Positions 1-7,930 of a stretch of 11,877 bases of DNA are shown one piece after another. Source of the stretch: an uncultured Eubacteriales bacterium (GTDB taxonomy: Bacteria; Bacillota; Clostridia; Oscillospirales; Acutalibacteraceae); the NCBI GenBank assembly GCA_900317215.1, contig ONFW01000103.1, positions 1-11,877 on the forward strand, in the 5' to 3' direction. Made by a program: the position numbers and the translations under genes. The first letter of the stretch is position 1. The number at the start of each line of letters is the position of its first letter. The notes below the pieces were generated by a model. It was not told the DNA's origin and made no database searches. It saw nothing but the letters and a program-made list of their open reading frames with translations.

Positions 1-1559
1 CCGCCGGTCATATTGAGCTTGCAGCTGTTGAAGAATATCCCGTTGCCGCCCTTCCAGCCATAGGTATGATACATTGTGGAATTCTGAGTGATGACCATGC
101 CCTCTCTGAGATTGACCTCGCAGCCGGTATTGAAATAAGCGCCGCCGCCGTTTATGGCGTTTGTGTTTTTGCTTATCTCGCCGGATTCAAGATTTACTAC
201 AGTGTTGGAGCCGATGTACATTCCGCCGCCGGAATGAGTGTGAGTATCGGAGGTAAGAGTATTCTCGGAGAGTACCGAGCCTGTCATTAAAAATGTGGAT
301 CTGTTGTCTCCGGACTGTCCGCCCTCAAGGAAAATACCGCCGCCGTAATACTTTGCGCTGTTTCCGATGATCCTTGATCTCAAAAAGGCGATATCGGTTT
401 TTGAGTAGGCATATACGGCGCCGCCCCTGTCGCCCGACACGTTATTATTCAGCTCGGAGCTGTCTATGGTTATCCTGTTCCTGACCTTTGCATGAGCTGT
501 ATGGAAATATATGCCGCCGCCGTAGGAGGCAGATGTGTTATTGTTAACACTGCTGTCGTAAAGCTCTATCTGAGAGCCGTTATAATCGGTGGTCATGAAA
601 AAGAAAATACCGCCGCCATGGCTTGACAGAGCCTCATTGCCGGAGACGGAGCAGCCCTCGGTCAGCGAGAGATTCGTTTCGCTCCTGAAATACATTCCGC
701 CGCCGGACTCCGCCTTATTGTCATCAACCGTGCTTGCCTTGAGACGGAGAGTCAGAGGATACTGGATAAACAGGCCGCCCCCCAGCTTTTCTGCCGTATT
801 GCTCTTAAGGACAAGTCCCTGATATGTATAGCTGGCGGACTTGCCATTATCACAGGTGCGGTAGTAGTATATGCCGCCGCCGTTTTTTGCGGTATTGCCT
901 ATAAAGGAGCTGTCTGATATTTCGACACAGTCGCCCTGATAAGCGTAAAGGCCTCCGCCTTGCAGGTCACTGTGACAGTTTTTTATAGTGCTGTTTATCA
1001 GCTCCACCTGCGAATGTTCCTCGGCAAGTATGCCGCCGCCGTTTCTTGTGCTGGAGAAGGAATCCACTGTCACACCGTCAAGAATGAGTCTGCCGCCGTT
1101 CACGACGTCAGCCGCCCTTATATCCGCAGCGCCGTCGGATATCATTCCGCCGGAATCGGGAGAGGAGTTTTTCAGCTTGAGCATTCCGTAAACGGTTACA
1201 CAGCTTTTTGTGCTTTCACTCTGCACGGGACTGAGAGTATAGCCGTTAAGGTCGATGACTGCACAGCAGTTATCCGGCACCGAGATATTCTCTGAGACAT
1301 CTCTGTCAAGGATTATCCTTCCAGTCCCCGGCTCGTCCTCATCAGAAAAGGACGCAATGAGGTCTAAAGTATACTGCAGTCCCTGCTCCGCAAGCTCATA
1401 GACCTGCATATTCTCGGTTTCAAAATCCGGCTCTGATGCAGAGGCTCTTTTGAAGAGATCACCCACAACAAAGGTCGGCAACAGATTGAGTATCATGCAG
1501 ACCGCAATAAAAGCGGCAACAGTTTTTATTTTTATGATTTTGTGTCTACCTGCATACAT
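1..1559 (-). CDS. Secreted right-handed beta-helix repeat protein, N-terminal part (cut by window edge)
   Basis: The reading frame is open from an ATG at 1559 to the window edge, giving 519 residues with the C-terminus missing. GGAGG lies 8 bases before the ATG. The N-terminus has basic residues, a hydrophobic stretch (about 13-32) and a possible A-S-A cleavage site near residue 41, so the protein is probably exported. From about residue 174 a motif G-G-G-[ILMA] recurs about twelve times (near 174, 201, 227, 260, 286, 315, 347, 379, 406, 444, 471, 504), every 25-38 residues. It is usually preceded by an S-x-[LIF]-x-x-N strand-turn. This is the pattern of parallel beta-helix / polymorphic-outer-membrane-type repeats. 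The glycine runs are written mostly with GGC/GGA codons, which gives the sequence its recurrent GCCGCCGCC blocks. Attachment or carbohydrate-related roles are typical of such proteins, but nothing here fixes the ligand. Any anchor or dockerin would lie in the missing C-terminus. Confidence 0.85.
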   Translation of the reverse strand, partial: MYAGRHKIIKIKTVAAFIAVCMILNLLPTFVVGDLFKRASASEPDFETENMQVYELAEQGLQYTLDLIASFSDEDEPGTGRIILDRDVSENISVPDNCCAVIDLNGYTLSPVQSESTKSCVTVYGMLKLKNSSPDSGGMISDGAADIRAADVVNGGRLILDGVTVDSFSSTRNGGGILAEEHSQVELINSTIKNCHSDLQGGGLYAYQGDCVEISDSSFIGNTAKNGGGIYYYRTCDNGKSASYTYQGLVLKSNTAEKLGGGLFIQYPLTLRLKASTVDDNKAESGGGMYFRSETNLSLTEGCSVSGNEALSSHGGGIFFFMTTDYNGSQIELYDSSVNNNTSASYGGGIYFHTAHAKVRNRITIDSSELNNNVSGDRGGAVYAYSKTDIAFLRSRIIGNSAKYYGGGIFLEGGQSGDNRSTFLMTGSVLSENTLTSDTHTHSGGGMYIGSNTVVNLESGEISKNTNAINGGGAYFNTGCEVNLREGMVITQNSTMYHTYGWKGGNGIFFNSCKLNMTG

Positions 1560-1672
1560 AAGCTTTTCCTCCGTTATATGCTGATACAAGGACTTATTTT
1601 TGTATAATTCTGATAAAGCCTTATAATGAAATTGTCCAATATAAACTTACAATATTCTTATAGTGTTATACT

Positions 1673-1701
1673 ATTTTACCATTAAAAAGCGCAATAGTCA
1701 A
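1673..1701 (-). promoter_or_regulatory. Putative sigma-A promoter of the beta-helix gene
   Basis: On the minus strand, TTGACT (1701-1696) is followed after 17 bases by TAAAAT (1678-1673), preceded by TGG. Start of transcription would be near 1666, leaving a 5' UTR of about 107 bases. The -10 region shares the 12-mer ATGGTAAAATAG with the promoter of the P-type ATPase gene. Confidence 0.6.
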
Positions 1702-1782
1702 TTGAATGATTCGGTAATTCATGGAAATTATTATTTATGATAATTAAATAATAAAATATCGGGTCGTTTTTGGATAAAGTGA

Positions 1783-1820
1783 CAAAAATCCTCCCGTTCT
1801 CAAAATGAAAACGGGAGGAT
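1783..1820 (-). terminator. Factor-independent terminator of the P-type ATPase gene
   Basis: The perfect 11-bp stem ATCCTCCCGTT (1788-1798) / AACGGGAGGAT (1810-1820) encloses an 11-base loop. On the minus strand it is followed by TTTTGTC. It lies about 130 bases past the ATPase stop codon and upstream of the beta-helix promoter, so it separates the two transcripts. Confidence 0.85.
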
Positions 1821-1950
1821 AACCTTCATATCATTTGGAACTGCTCTCCGAGATATCTGTTTATGATAATATCGAAGAAGCTCAGCCCTTAAGAGATGCA
1901 GCACAGCGGAGAGGCTATGACGCCGCGCGCAGCGTGTAAAGCTGCATGCT

Positions 1951-4900
1951 TTACGCCTTTTTTCTTCTGTCCTTAATTGCCTGCTTGAAGTTTGTAAGTA
2001 CAATTATCGAGCCGACAACATAGCCTAATGTAATTATGAATATTACAACGGTATCAATAAGTATTCTTGGGTCGTCAAAGCTTAAAAGCGCACCGGAGAA
2101 TATTGTCGGCAGAATTGAGAGAAACAGCAAAAACAGACCTGCAGCAAAGCCTACTCTTGTATTGAGCTTTGTAGGATCCTTCCACACCCTGTAGCCGATT
2201 ATTCCTATAGCTATATGGATCGCCGCATCAAACATTGAGAACGACATGAAGAGTATCAGCTCCAGGGTAACATCCTCCCAATTGATGAACACGTCAATGG
2301 ATATAAGCTCTACAGCATAAAGAAAAGCCTGCAAAACCAGCACAAAGCCCGAAGCCAGCATTAGCCTGCGCCCTATCCTGAACAAACGGTTCTTTTTGAG
2401 ATCTCTGTATTCTCTGATAGCAAAGTTTTCCAGAGCAAAGCGGATCAGGATAAAGGTGGGTATAGCGCAGTAAAGGAAGATACGCATGACAAGATAGTTG
2501 TTGACATCCGAAAGCAGAGAGCGCACCACATCGGAATTCATAGGCTGGAACAGCTCGCGGAAAAACTGTGAATCAAAAACAGTCTGACCGGCAGCCGCAT
2601 CATAGGCAAACATTGCGTTTCCCATAGGCGTTCCGCCGATATAGCCCGAGGGCAGCATCAGACCGAGAGCTGCCACTACAAAAAGGATAGCCGCAAGAGC
2701 AATGCCTCTGTATCTGTTGAATGGGATACACATTGAAAAGACCACTACAAGGCCGGCTATCGTTATGAGGACGGTCATCATTGAACGGACATTTTCGTCA
2801 ACGACGAAGGGCGGGTAGCCGTAGAATTTCGGCACCGTATTCAGCATTATCGGCAACAATATCGCAGAAGCCATCAGAACTCCGGCGGAAACAGACTGCG
2901 TGACAATGTTTTTCATAAAGGAGCCGCGTATAGGCGTTCGTATCGGCTCAAGGGAAAGAAGAAAGCCTCCTGTACCGATAACAGCCGCCTCAAGCATATA
3001 CATGTTTTCAATAGAAAACCACATGTGACCCTTTGCAAAGGGAATGAGAACAAACGAGAACAGGAAGATAGCAATTGATTTCATAAGATACAGCACTGTT
3101 GTTTTCTGTATATTTCCGATAACACGTCTGCCCTCTCCCACTACCTCCTTTAGATGACTGAAATCATTATCGAGGAGAACAACGTCGGAGCAGGATTTTG
3201 CAGCCTCGGTAGCTTTTGCAAAGGTTATCGAAAAATCAGAACGGCGCAGCGCGAGAATATCATTTACACCGTCGCCCGTCATTGCGACCTTATTTCCCTT
3301 AGCCTGAAGAGCCTGCACGAGAGCCTCCTTCTGCTCGGGAGAAACACGGGCAAAAATTGTATATTTGTCTGCTATCTCCGGTATCTTTTCAAGGGGGACA
3401 TCTGCAAGGGAGATGTACTTGTCAGCATTCTCTATACCGCATTTCTGAGCTATCAGACTGACTGTCAGGGGATTATCTCCCGATATTACCTTGACCTCCA
3501 CCCCGTTATCCCTGAAAAATGCAAGGGTATCGGGGGCTGTATCCCTTATATGATCCTCAATAGATATAAAGGCGATCAGCTTGTCATCTAAAGTCATGGC
3601 GATCACACGGTTTCCGTGCCGTGCTCTCTCCTCAACATAGGAAAGTCTTTCGTCGTTTTCGGGGATAAGGTATTCGGGCGCGCCCATAAGAAGCCTCTGT
3701 CCGTTTTTATAGACAAGCCCCGAATACTTTTTTGCGCTTGAAAACGGGATTTCTTCTGCTGTCTCCGGAGACTTCTCCGAGCCGAAGTATTTGAAAACAG
3801 CCTCTGAGGTAGCATTTTTCTCATCTGCCGAGGCTACTAAAGCACGGGCATGGCGTTTGACCTCTTCAAGCGGGATAAACGCCTTTACCTCACTTACTGT
3901 CATTGTTCCGTCGGTAAGCGTGCCTGTTTTATCAAGGCATATAATATTTACACGGGAGAGGTTTTCAAGAGAGTAAAGCTCCTGAACAAGCGTTTGCTTT
4001 TTTGTGAGCTGTGCAATTGAAACAAGCATCGCTACCGATGCGGTAAGGACCAGTCCGGTGGGAATAATGCCTACGCCGAACATACCGTCAGTGAGGATAA
4101 TGAGCGCCCATGTGACAGGGTCGTCGAGTGAGAGGGTAAGACCGTTCCATAATGTCGGGTCTGAGCCATGTACTGATACCTTATATACAAGTGTAACGGT
4201 GACAACAGCAGCGGCGATACACAGCCCTACAGTAAGCACCTTGATTATCGTCATAATGGAGGTCATCAGCTCAGATTTATGGCGCGAGCTGTTTTTTACC
4301 TTTCTTGTAAGCTCTGCGGCATAGGTCTCGTCTCCTATCTTATCAGCCCTGCATCTTGCCGAGCCTACGATTATCGAGGAGCCGGAGAGGATCGTGTCGC
4401 CTGCACGCTTTTTTATATAGTCGGACTCTCCGGTGAGCATTGACTCATCGACCTCAACCTCGCCTGAAAGCACAATGAGATCCGCAGTAGCCTGTTCGCC
4501 CGCAGATACAGCAAGAATATCGTCGAGCACTATCTGTGTAGCATCTACAGGTATGATCTGCCCGTCACGTATCACCCTGCTTTTTGTAGTAGTAACGATC
4601 CTGAGACGCTTTATTACCTTAAGGCTCTTTATCTCCTGAAACGTACCCATGCATACGTTCATCACTGCAGGAAGCAGAAAGATGAACTTTGAGAAGCCGA
4701 AATACTCATCGGCAACATCAGCTCTGCCTATAGCCTGGAGATATATATTGAAGCCTATGAAGATGAAAGCAATGGTAAAGAGAACTATATTGAAGAATGT
4801 GAACAGATTCGAGGCTATTATTTTAAGGGTGCTTTTTTCATTCGGATCTGTCGGAGTGTTGATATACCCCTTTTTGATCCTTTCCTCAACAGCCTTTGCC

Positions 4901-4968
4901 GAAAGACCCTTTTCTGCAGGAGCGTTTATGCGCTCTATCGGCTGTCTGTGCATTTCTTTTCTGCTCAT
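1951..4968 (-). CDS. CtpE-like cation-transporting P-type ATPase with extended C-terminal membrane domain
   Basis: An integral-membrane pump of 1005 residues that would use ATP to move a cation. All catalytic motifs are present: T-G-E-S (179-182, actuator), D-K-T-G-T (346-350; D346 is the phosphorylation site), K-Y-S-G (414-417, nucleotide domain), S-G-D-N-P (496-500) and T-G-D-G-V-N-D (564-570). The segment around the M4 motif and phosphorylation site (E-N-L-S-R-V-N-I-I-C-L) resembles the CtpE group (calcium-linked in mycobacteria), so Ca2+ is a guess. The usual M4 P-E-G-L is P-T-G-L here (303-306). CtpE relatives are about 800 residues. Here ten expected helices are followed by four more hydrophobic segments (about 869-890, 901-926, 938-960, 970-992). 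The start is supported by AAGGAGA about 8 bases upstream. Monocistronic, with its own promoter and terminator. Confidence 0.93.
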   Translation of the reverse strand: MSRKEMHRQPIERINAPAEKGLSAKAVEERIKKGYINTPTDPNEKSTLKIIASNLFTFFNIVLFTIAFIFIGFNIYLQAIGRADVADEYFGFSKFIFLLPAVMNVCMGTFQEIKSLKVIKRLRIVTTTKSRVIRDGQIIPVDATQIVLDDILAVSAGEQATADLIVLSGEVEVDESMLTGESDYIKKRAGDTILSGSSIIVGSARCRADKIGDETYAAELTRKVKNSSRHKSELMTSIMTIIKVLTVGLCIAAAVVTVTLVYKVSVHGSDPTLWNGLTLSLDDPVTWALIILTDGMFGVGIIPTGLVLTASVAMLVSIAQLTKKQTLVQELYSLENLSRVNIICLDKTGTLTDGTMTVSEVKAFIPLEEVKRHARALVASADEKNATSEAVFKYFGSEKSPETAEEIPFSSAKKYSGLVYKNGQRLLMGAPEYLIPENDERLSYVEERARHGNRVIAMTLDDKLIAFISIEDHIRDTAPDTLAFFRDNGVEVKVISGDNPLTVSLIAQKCGIENADKYISLADVPLEKIPEIADKYTIFARVSPEQKEALVQALQAKGNKVAMTGDGVNDILALRRSDFSITFAKATEAAKSCSDVVLLDNDFSHLKEVVGEGRRVIGNIQKTTVLYLMKSIAIFLFSFVLIPFAKGHMWFSIENMYMLEAAVIGTGGFLLSLEPIRTPIRGSFMKNIVTQSVSAGVLMASAILLPIMLNTVPKFYGYPPFVVDENVRSMMTVLITIAGLVVVFSMCIPFNRYRGIALAAILFVVAALGLMLPSGYIGGTPMGNAMFAYDAAAGQTVFDSQFFRELFQPMNSDVVRSLLSDVNNYLVMRIFLYCAIPTFILIRFALENFAIREYRDLKKNRLFRIGRRLMLASGFVLVLQAFLYAVELISIDVFINWEDVTLELILFMSFSMFDAAIHIAIGIIGYRVWKDPTKLNTRVGFAAGLFLLFLSILPTIFSGALLSFDDPRILIDTVVIFIITLGYVVGSIIVLTNFKQAIKDRRKKA

Positions 4969-5007
4969 AAAAAAATCTCCTTATGAGTTACTAACATTAT
5001 CTGTTCT

Positions 5008-5036
5008 ATTTTACCATAATTAGCTTTTTTTTTCAA
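5008..5036 (-). promoter_or_regulatory. Putative sigma-A promoter of the P-type ATPase gene
   Basis: On the minus strand, TTGAAA (5036-5031) and TAAAAT (5013-5008) are separated by 17 bases, with TGG just before the -10 box. Transcription would start near 5001, leaving a leader of about 33 bases that contains the AAGGAGA ribosome site. Confidence 0.7.
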
Positions 5037-5190
5037 GTAAAAGCTACAAGATTTCACAAAAACCATATCCTGTAAACCGCGTTTGAGCTGCTTCCTCATA
5101 ATTATCAGCGCAGCAAAACGGGAGCAGCCTCATATACCTTATTCTGTCAGTAAGCCTGCATATTCTATTAAAACAGTTTTATTATACATC

Positions 5191-5219
5191 TTGATAAATA
5201 ATTGAATAAAGTGTATAAT
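5191..5219 (+). promoter_or_regulatory. Putative sigma-A promoter of the polyphosphate phosphotransferase gene
   Basis: TTGATA (5191-5196), a 17-base spacer and a consensus TATAAT (5214-5219). Transcription would start near 5226, with AGGAGG at 5246-5251 and the ATG at 5259. It is divergent from the ATPase promoter. The 150 bases between the two promoters hold one imperfect inverted repeat (5087-5095 / 5120-5128) and no other feature I can support. Confidence 0.8.
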
Positions 5220-5258
5220 AAGGCTTAGGTAATCGAGATCATAAAAGGAGGTAATAAA

Positions 5259-6752
5259 ATGCTCAGAGATTTTGAAACAAAAAAAAGAGAGGACAAGGCT
5301 TCACTCAATGCTGAGATCAAAGCACTGCAGTCAGTGCTGCTCGGTCAGCAGCAGCTTCTGATGAAAGCAGAGCTCCCTGTTATAGTAATGATAGAGGGCT
5401 GGGCTGCAGCCGGAAAGGGCAGTCTTATCAAGGAGCTGATAAGCGAGCTTGACCCGAGATTCTATCATGTCGAGTCTCCCAAGGTGCTGCGTGAAGCAGA
5501 GGAACGCTTTCCTTTTTTATATCAATACATGAAACCGATACCCGTGAACGGAAAGGTAACCTTTCTTGATTCCGGCTGGATGGAGAACGTGGTACGCAAG
5601 TATCTGCGTCATGAGATAAACAAGGACGAGTACAGAAGAAGAATACGTCAGGTCAATGAATTTGAAAGACAGCTTCGTGATAACGGTTATATAATCCTCA
5701 AGCTGTTTCTGCATATAAGAAAGGACGTACAGTATGAACGCCTGTACGGGCTTGTTGAGGAGCCTGCTACCGAGTGGCGCGTTGACGGCGAGGACCTGTG
5801 GCAGCATAAGGAATACAAGCGCTTTCTTGAGGCGTATGATGATTTTATGGAAAAAACCAATGAGATAGTCGGCTGGCATATTCTGGACGGCAACAGACGA
5901 AAAACAGCAACAAGAGATGCGCTCAGGATAATCACCCAAAGGATAGAAAGAGGCGTAAGCGAAGGCAGATTTGAGGGAGTCTCTCTTGAAGAGGATTTCC
6001 CGCTCAGGGAAATGCCCAAGCTGAAGGACGTTGATCTGTCGGTATCCATTGAAGATGATGAATACAAAAAGGAGCTAAAACGGCTGCAGTCAAGAATAAG
6101 CGAGCTTCACAACATCATATACAGAAAGAGGATCCCCGTTATTTTTTGCTATGAGGGCTGGGACGCCGCAGGAAAGGGCGGAAATATTCGCAGACTCACC
6201 TACGCTCTCGACCCGAGGGGCTTTGACGTTCACCCTATAGCTTCTCCTCTGCCTCACGAAAAAAACAGGCATTTTCTCTGGCGCTTCTGGACAAAGCTGC
6301 CCAAAAGCGGCCATATCTGCATATTTGACAGGACATGGTACGGCAGAGTCATGGTAGAGAGGATAGAGGGCTTTTGCAGTGAAAAGGACTGGCGCAGAGC
6401 CTATCATGAGATCAATGAGTTTGAGAGAATGCTCACGGACTGGGGCGCCGTTCTTCTGAAATTCTGGATACATATAGACTCCGACGTTCAGCTTGAACGC
6501 TTTAAAGACAGACAGAACACCCCCGAAAAGCAGTGGAAGATAACTGATGAGGACTGGCGCAACCGCGAAAAATGGGACGAGTATGAGATCGCAGTGAACG
6601 AGGTGCTTGAAAAAACAAGCACGAAAAATGCTCCATGGCACATCATCGAATCCAACGACAAGCAATATGCGCGTATAAAAACACTTAAAATAATCGTCAA
6701 GGCACTTGAAAAAGCTATTGACAACCATTTTGAAAACATGATGAACAAATAA
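5259..6752 (+). CDS. pap: Polyphosphate:AMP phosphotransferase (tandem PPK2 domains, class II PPK2)
   Basis: This cytoplasmic enzyme of 497 residues is expected to move phosphate from polyphosphate to AMP, forming ADP. Two homologous PPK2 P-loop domains lie in tandem (about 10-235 and 265-495). The C-terminal copy has all expected motifs: Walker A G-W-D-A-A-G-K-G (300-307) and the F-D-R-T-W-Y-G-R Walker B/lid signature (356-363). The N-terminal copy keeps G-W-A-A-A-G-K-G (47-54), but the motif Asp is Ala, and its second signature reads L-D-S-G-W-M (103-108), losing the Arg. This matches the known class II layout, in which only the C-terminal domain is catalytic. Length fits that family (about 475-500). 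AGGAGG lies 7 bases before the ATG. Expressed alone from its own promoter and ended by a strong terminator. Confidence 0.93.
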   Translation: MLRDFETKKREDKASLNAEIKALQSVLLGQQQLLMKAELPVIVMIEGWAAAGKGSLIKELISELDPRFYHVESPKVLREAEERFPFLYQYMKPIPVNGKVTFLDSGWMENVVRKYLRHEINKDEYRRRIRQVNEFERQLRDNGYIILKLFLHIRKDVQYERLYGLVEEPATEWRVDGEDLWQHKEYKRFLEAYDDFMEKTNEIVGWHILDGNRRKTATRDALRIITQRIERGVSEGRFEGVSLEEDFPLREMPKLKDVDLSVSIEDDEYKKELKRLQSRISELHNIIYRKRIPVIFCYEGWDAAGKGGNIRRLTYALDPRGFDVHPIASPLPHEKNRHFLWRFWTKLPKSGHICIFDRTWYGRVMVERIEGFCSEKDWRRAYHEINEFERMLTDWGAVLLKFWIHIDSDVQLERFKDRQNTPEKQWKITDEDWRNREKWDEYEIAVNEVLEKTSTKNAPWHIIESNDKQYARIKTLKIIVKALEKAIDNHFENMMNK

Positions 6753-6757
6753 ACAGT

Positions 6758-6797
6758 GCCGCCCGACAGCCTTTTAAAGCTTGTCGGGCGGCGTTTT
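6758..6797 (+). terminator. Terminator of pap, probably also used by the convergent lipoprotein gene
   Basis: A perfect 11-bp GC-rich stem, GCCGCCCGACA (6758-6768) / TGTCGGGCGGC (6782-6792), is followed by GTTTTC on the plus strand. It begins 5 bases after the pap stop codon. The minus-strand side has only a short T-run (ACTGTTT), so it may end the opposing operon less efficiently. No other minus-strand terminator is visible past 6855. Confidence 0.85.
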
Positions 6798-6854
6798 CAC
6801 TTAGTCTGAAAAACAATGCATAAGAAGATATCCCTTAGTTCAACTTTGCGGTCA

Positions 6855-7871
6855 TCAGGTCTTGTAGAACAGCTCGTTCTCATCCTCAACAGAGATCAGG
6901 AAGGCGCCGTTGTAAGTGTAGACCTTTGGTACACCCTTTACCGAGACAGTCACCTTGTTGTCGTTCAGCTCCCAGAGACCGACTACAGTCCCCTCTATCT
7001 CGCTTCCGGTGATCTGCACCATACCGTCATCGGTAAAGGTCATAAATACAACAATCTCACCGTTGCCATAAGCCCATTTGCCGTAAATATCACTCGTCTG
7101 ATATCCGCTCCTGCTTTGCTCAGAGGTCTGTGACGAACCCTTTTTTGTAAATACTAACTGTTCATCACTGTCGCTGATGAGCTTTTCTCCCTGATAGGTC
7201 ATTTCGACAGTCTCACCATTGACAAAAAGGGTTAGCTTATTATCGAGAAAAGCCCATTTTCCGTAGGTTTCTCCTGTTCTGCTGCTGTAGGTCATCATTG
7301 AGGTGCCGTTTTCCATGAGCCGCATATCAACAGTTTCACCGTCATAGGTACAGCTCCATGTTCCGACAAGCTCCTTTTCGCTGACAGATGAGCTTTCCTC
7401 TTCGCTTGTCTGACCCGACCATTTAGCAGGAGAAGTGGTCCCTTTTTTAAATGTGGTCTTACCGTCACCGCATACAAAAACGCCATCCTTGTATTCCATA
7501 ACGGTAGTGCTGCCCTCAAAGGTGAGCGTAAGCTTTTTTCCCGATAAGCTCCATTTTCCGAGAACACTGTGTGTCAATGCGTTTGAGCTGACTATAGCGT
7601 CGCCGTTTTCGATTATCTTCACGTTGATATATCCGTTTTCGTCCTCACTCGTCCAGAAACCGAGAAGTTGCTCCGCAAGAGAGGCGCCCGACTCCTGCTT
7701 TTCCTTCTCTGAGGGCTGGCTTTCACTCACAGAAACGACCGATATCTCGCTTGCTTCAGAGGCACTCTCCGAGCCTGTCTGTCCGCCGCTGTTTTTACAG
7801 GCTGCCAATGACAGGACTGTCAGCACAGCCGCAGCAAGAAGGGCTGTTTTTTTAACGGTTTGTGATATCAT
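6855..7871 (-). CDS. Putative lipoprotein with three tandem beta-rich modules
   Basis: A 338-residue protein with a lipoprotein signal: basic N-terminus, hydrophobic core and lipobox L-A-A-C with the acceptor Cys at 25, so it should be tethered to the outer face of the membrane. A Ser/Glu-rich spacer (about 28-66) precedes three homologous modules of about 75 residues (69-143, 168-245, 262-338), separated by Ser-rich linkers. Each module follows the scheme hydrophobic-x-G-x-W, a mid-module G-x-W, then L-T/V-x-x and Y, and ends in a short strand. This suggests small lipocalin-like beta sheets. I do not recognise a named family or function. It is the last gene of the operon, 59 bases after the Ro60 gene, with a hairpin between. 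AAGGAAG lies about 9 bases before the ATG, a weaker ribosome site than those of the two upstream genes. Confidence 0.8.
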   Translation of the reverse strand: MISQTVKKTALLAAAVLTVLSLAACKNSGGQTGSESASEASEISVVSVSESQPSEKEKQESGASLAEQLLGFWTSEDENGYINVKIIENGDAIVSSNALTHSVLGKWSLSGKKLTLTFEGSTTVMEYKDGVFVCGDGKTTFKKGTTSPAKWSGQTSEEESSSVSEKELVGTWSCTYDGETVDMRLMENGTSMMTYSSRTGETYGKWAFLDNKLTLFVNGETVEMTYQGEKLISDSDEQLVFTKKGSSQTSEQSRSGYQTSDIYGKWAYGNGEIVVFMTFTDDGMVQITGSEIEGTVVGLWELNDNKVTVSVKGVPKVYTYNGAFLISVEDENELFYKT

Positions 7872-7894
7872 AGATCATTACTTCCTTTTCAAAG

Positions 7895-7913
7895 CTGCCG
7901 TTTTGACCGGCAG
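7895..7913 (-). other. Hairpin in the Ro60-lipoprotein intergenic gap
   Basis: On the minus strand CTGCCG (7913-7908) pairs with CGGCAG (7900-7895) around a 7-base loop, followed by CTTTG. There is no real U-tract, so a full terminator is unlikely. It could stabilise mRNA ends, be a processing site or cause partial termination, lowering lipoprotein expression relative to the two upstream genes. Confidence 0.4.
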
Positions 7914-7930
7914 GCTTGTATTTAATCGGT

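Larger units (their letters stand above)
1560..1950. other. Intergenic region between the ATPase gene and the beta-helix gene
   Basis: This stretch of about 390 bases carries no convincing gene. From right to left it holds about 130 bases of untranslated ATPase mRNA tail (1821-1950), the ATPase terminator (1783-1820), a very AT-rich block (about 1640-1787) with the beta-helix promoter, and the beta-helix ribosome site (1568-1572). A short perfect hairpin with 7-bp arms (1936-1942 and 1948-1954) overlaps the ATPase stop codon. It has no U-tract on the coding strand. Confidence 0.6.

Noticed and set aside
1..1295. Plus-strand open frames and GCCGCC repeats as a microsatellite or CRISPR-like array.
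   Set aside because: The repeats are codon-phased Gly-Gly-Gly blocks of the minus-strand beta-helix protein, with unequal spacing and no conserved longer repeat unit.
1936..1960. Plus-strand terminator: a 7-bp hairpin followed by CCTTTTTTC.
   Set aside because: There is no plus-strand gene to its left for it to serve, and the T-run is the Lys/Arg-rich end of the ATPase coding sequence on the other strand.
5087..5128. Inverted repeat GCTGCTTCC / GGGAGCAGC in the ATPase-pap divergent region.
   Set aside because: It has a long 24-base loop, lies upstream of both predicted transcripts and has no U-tract. No function can be supported.
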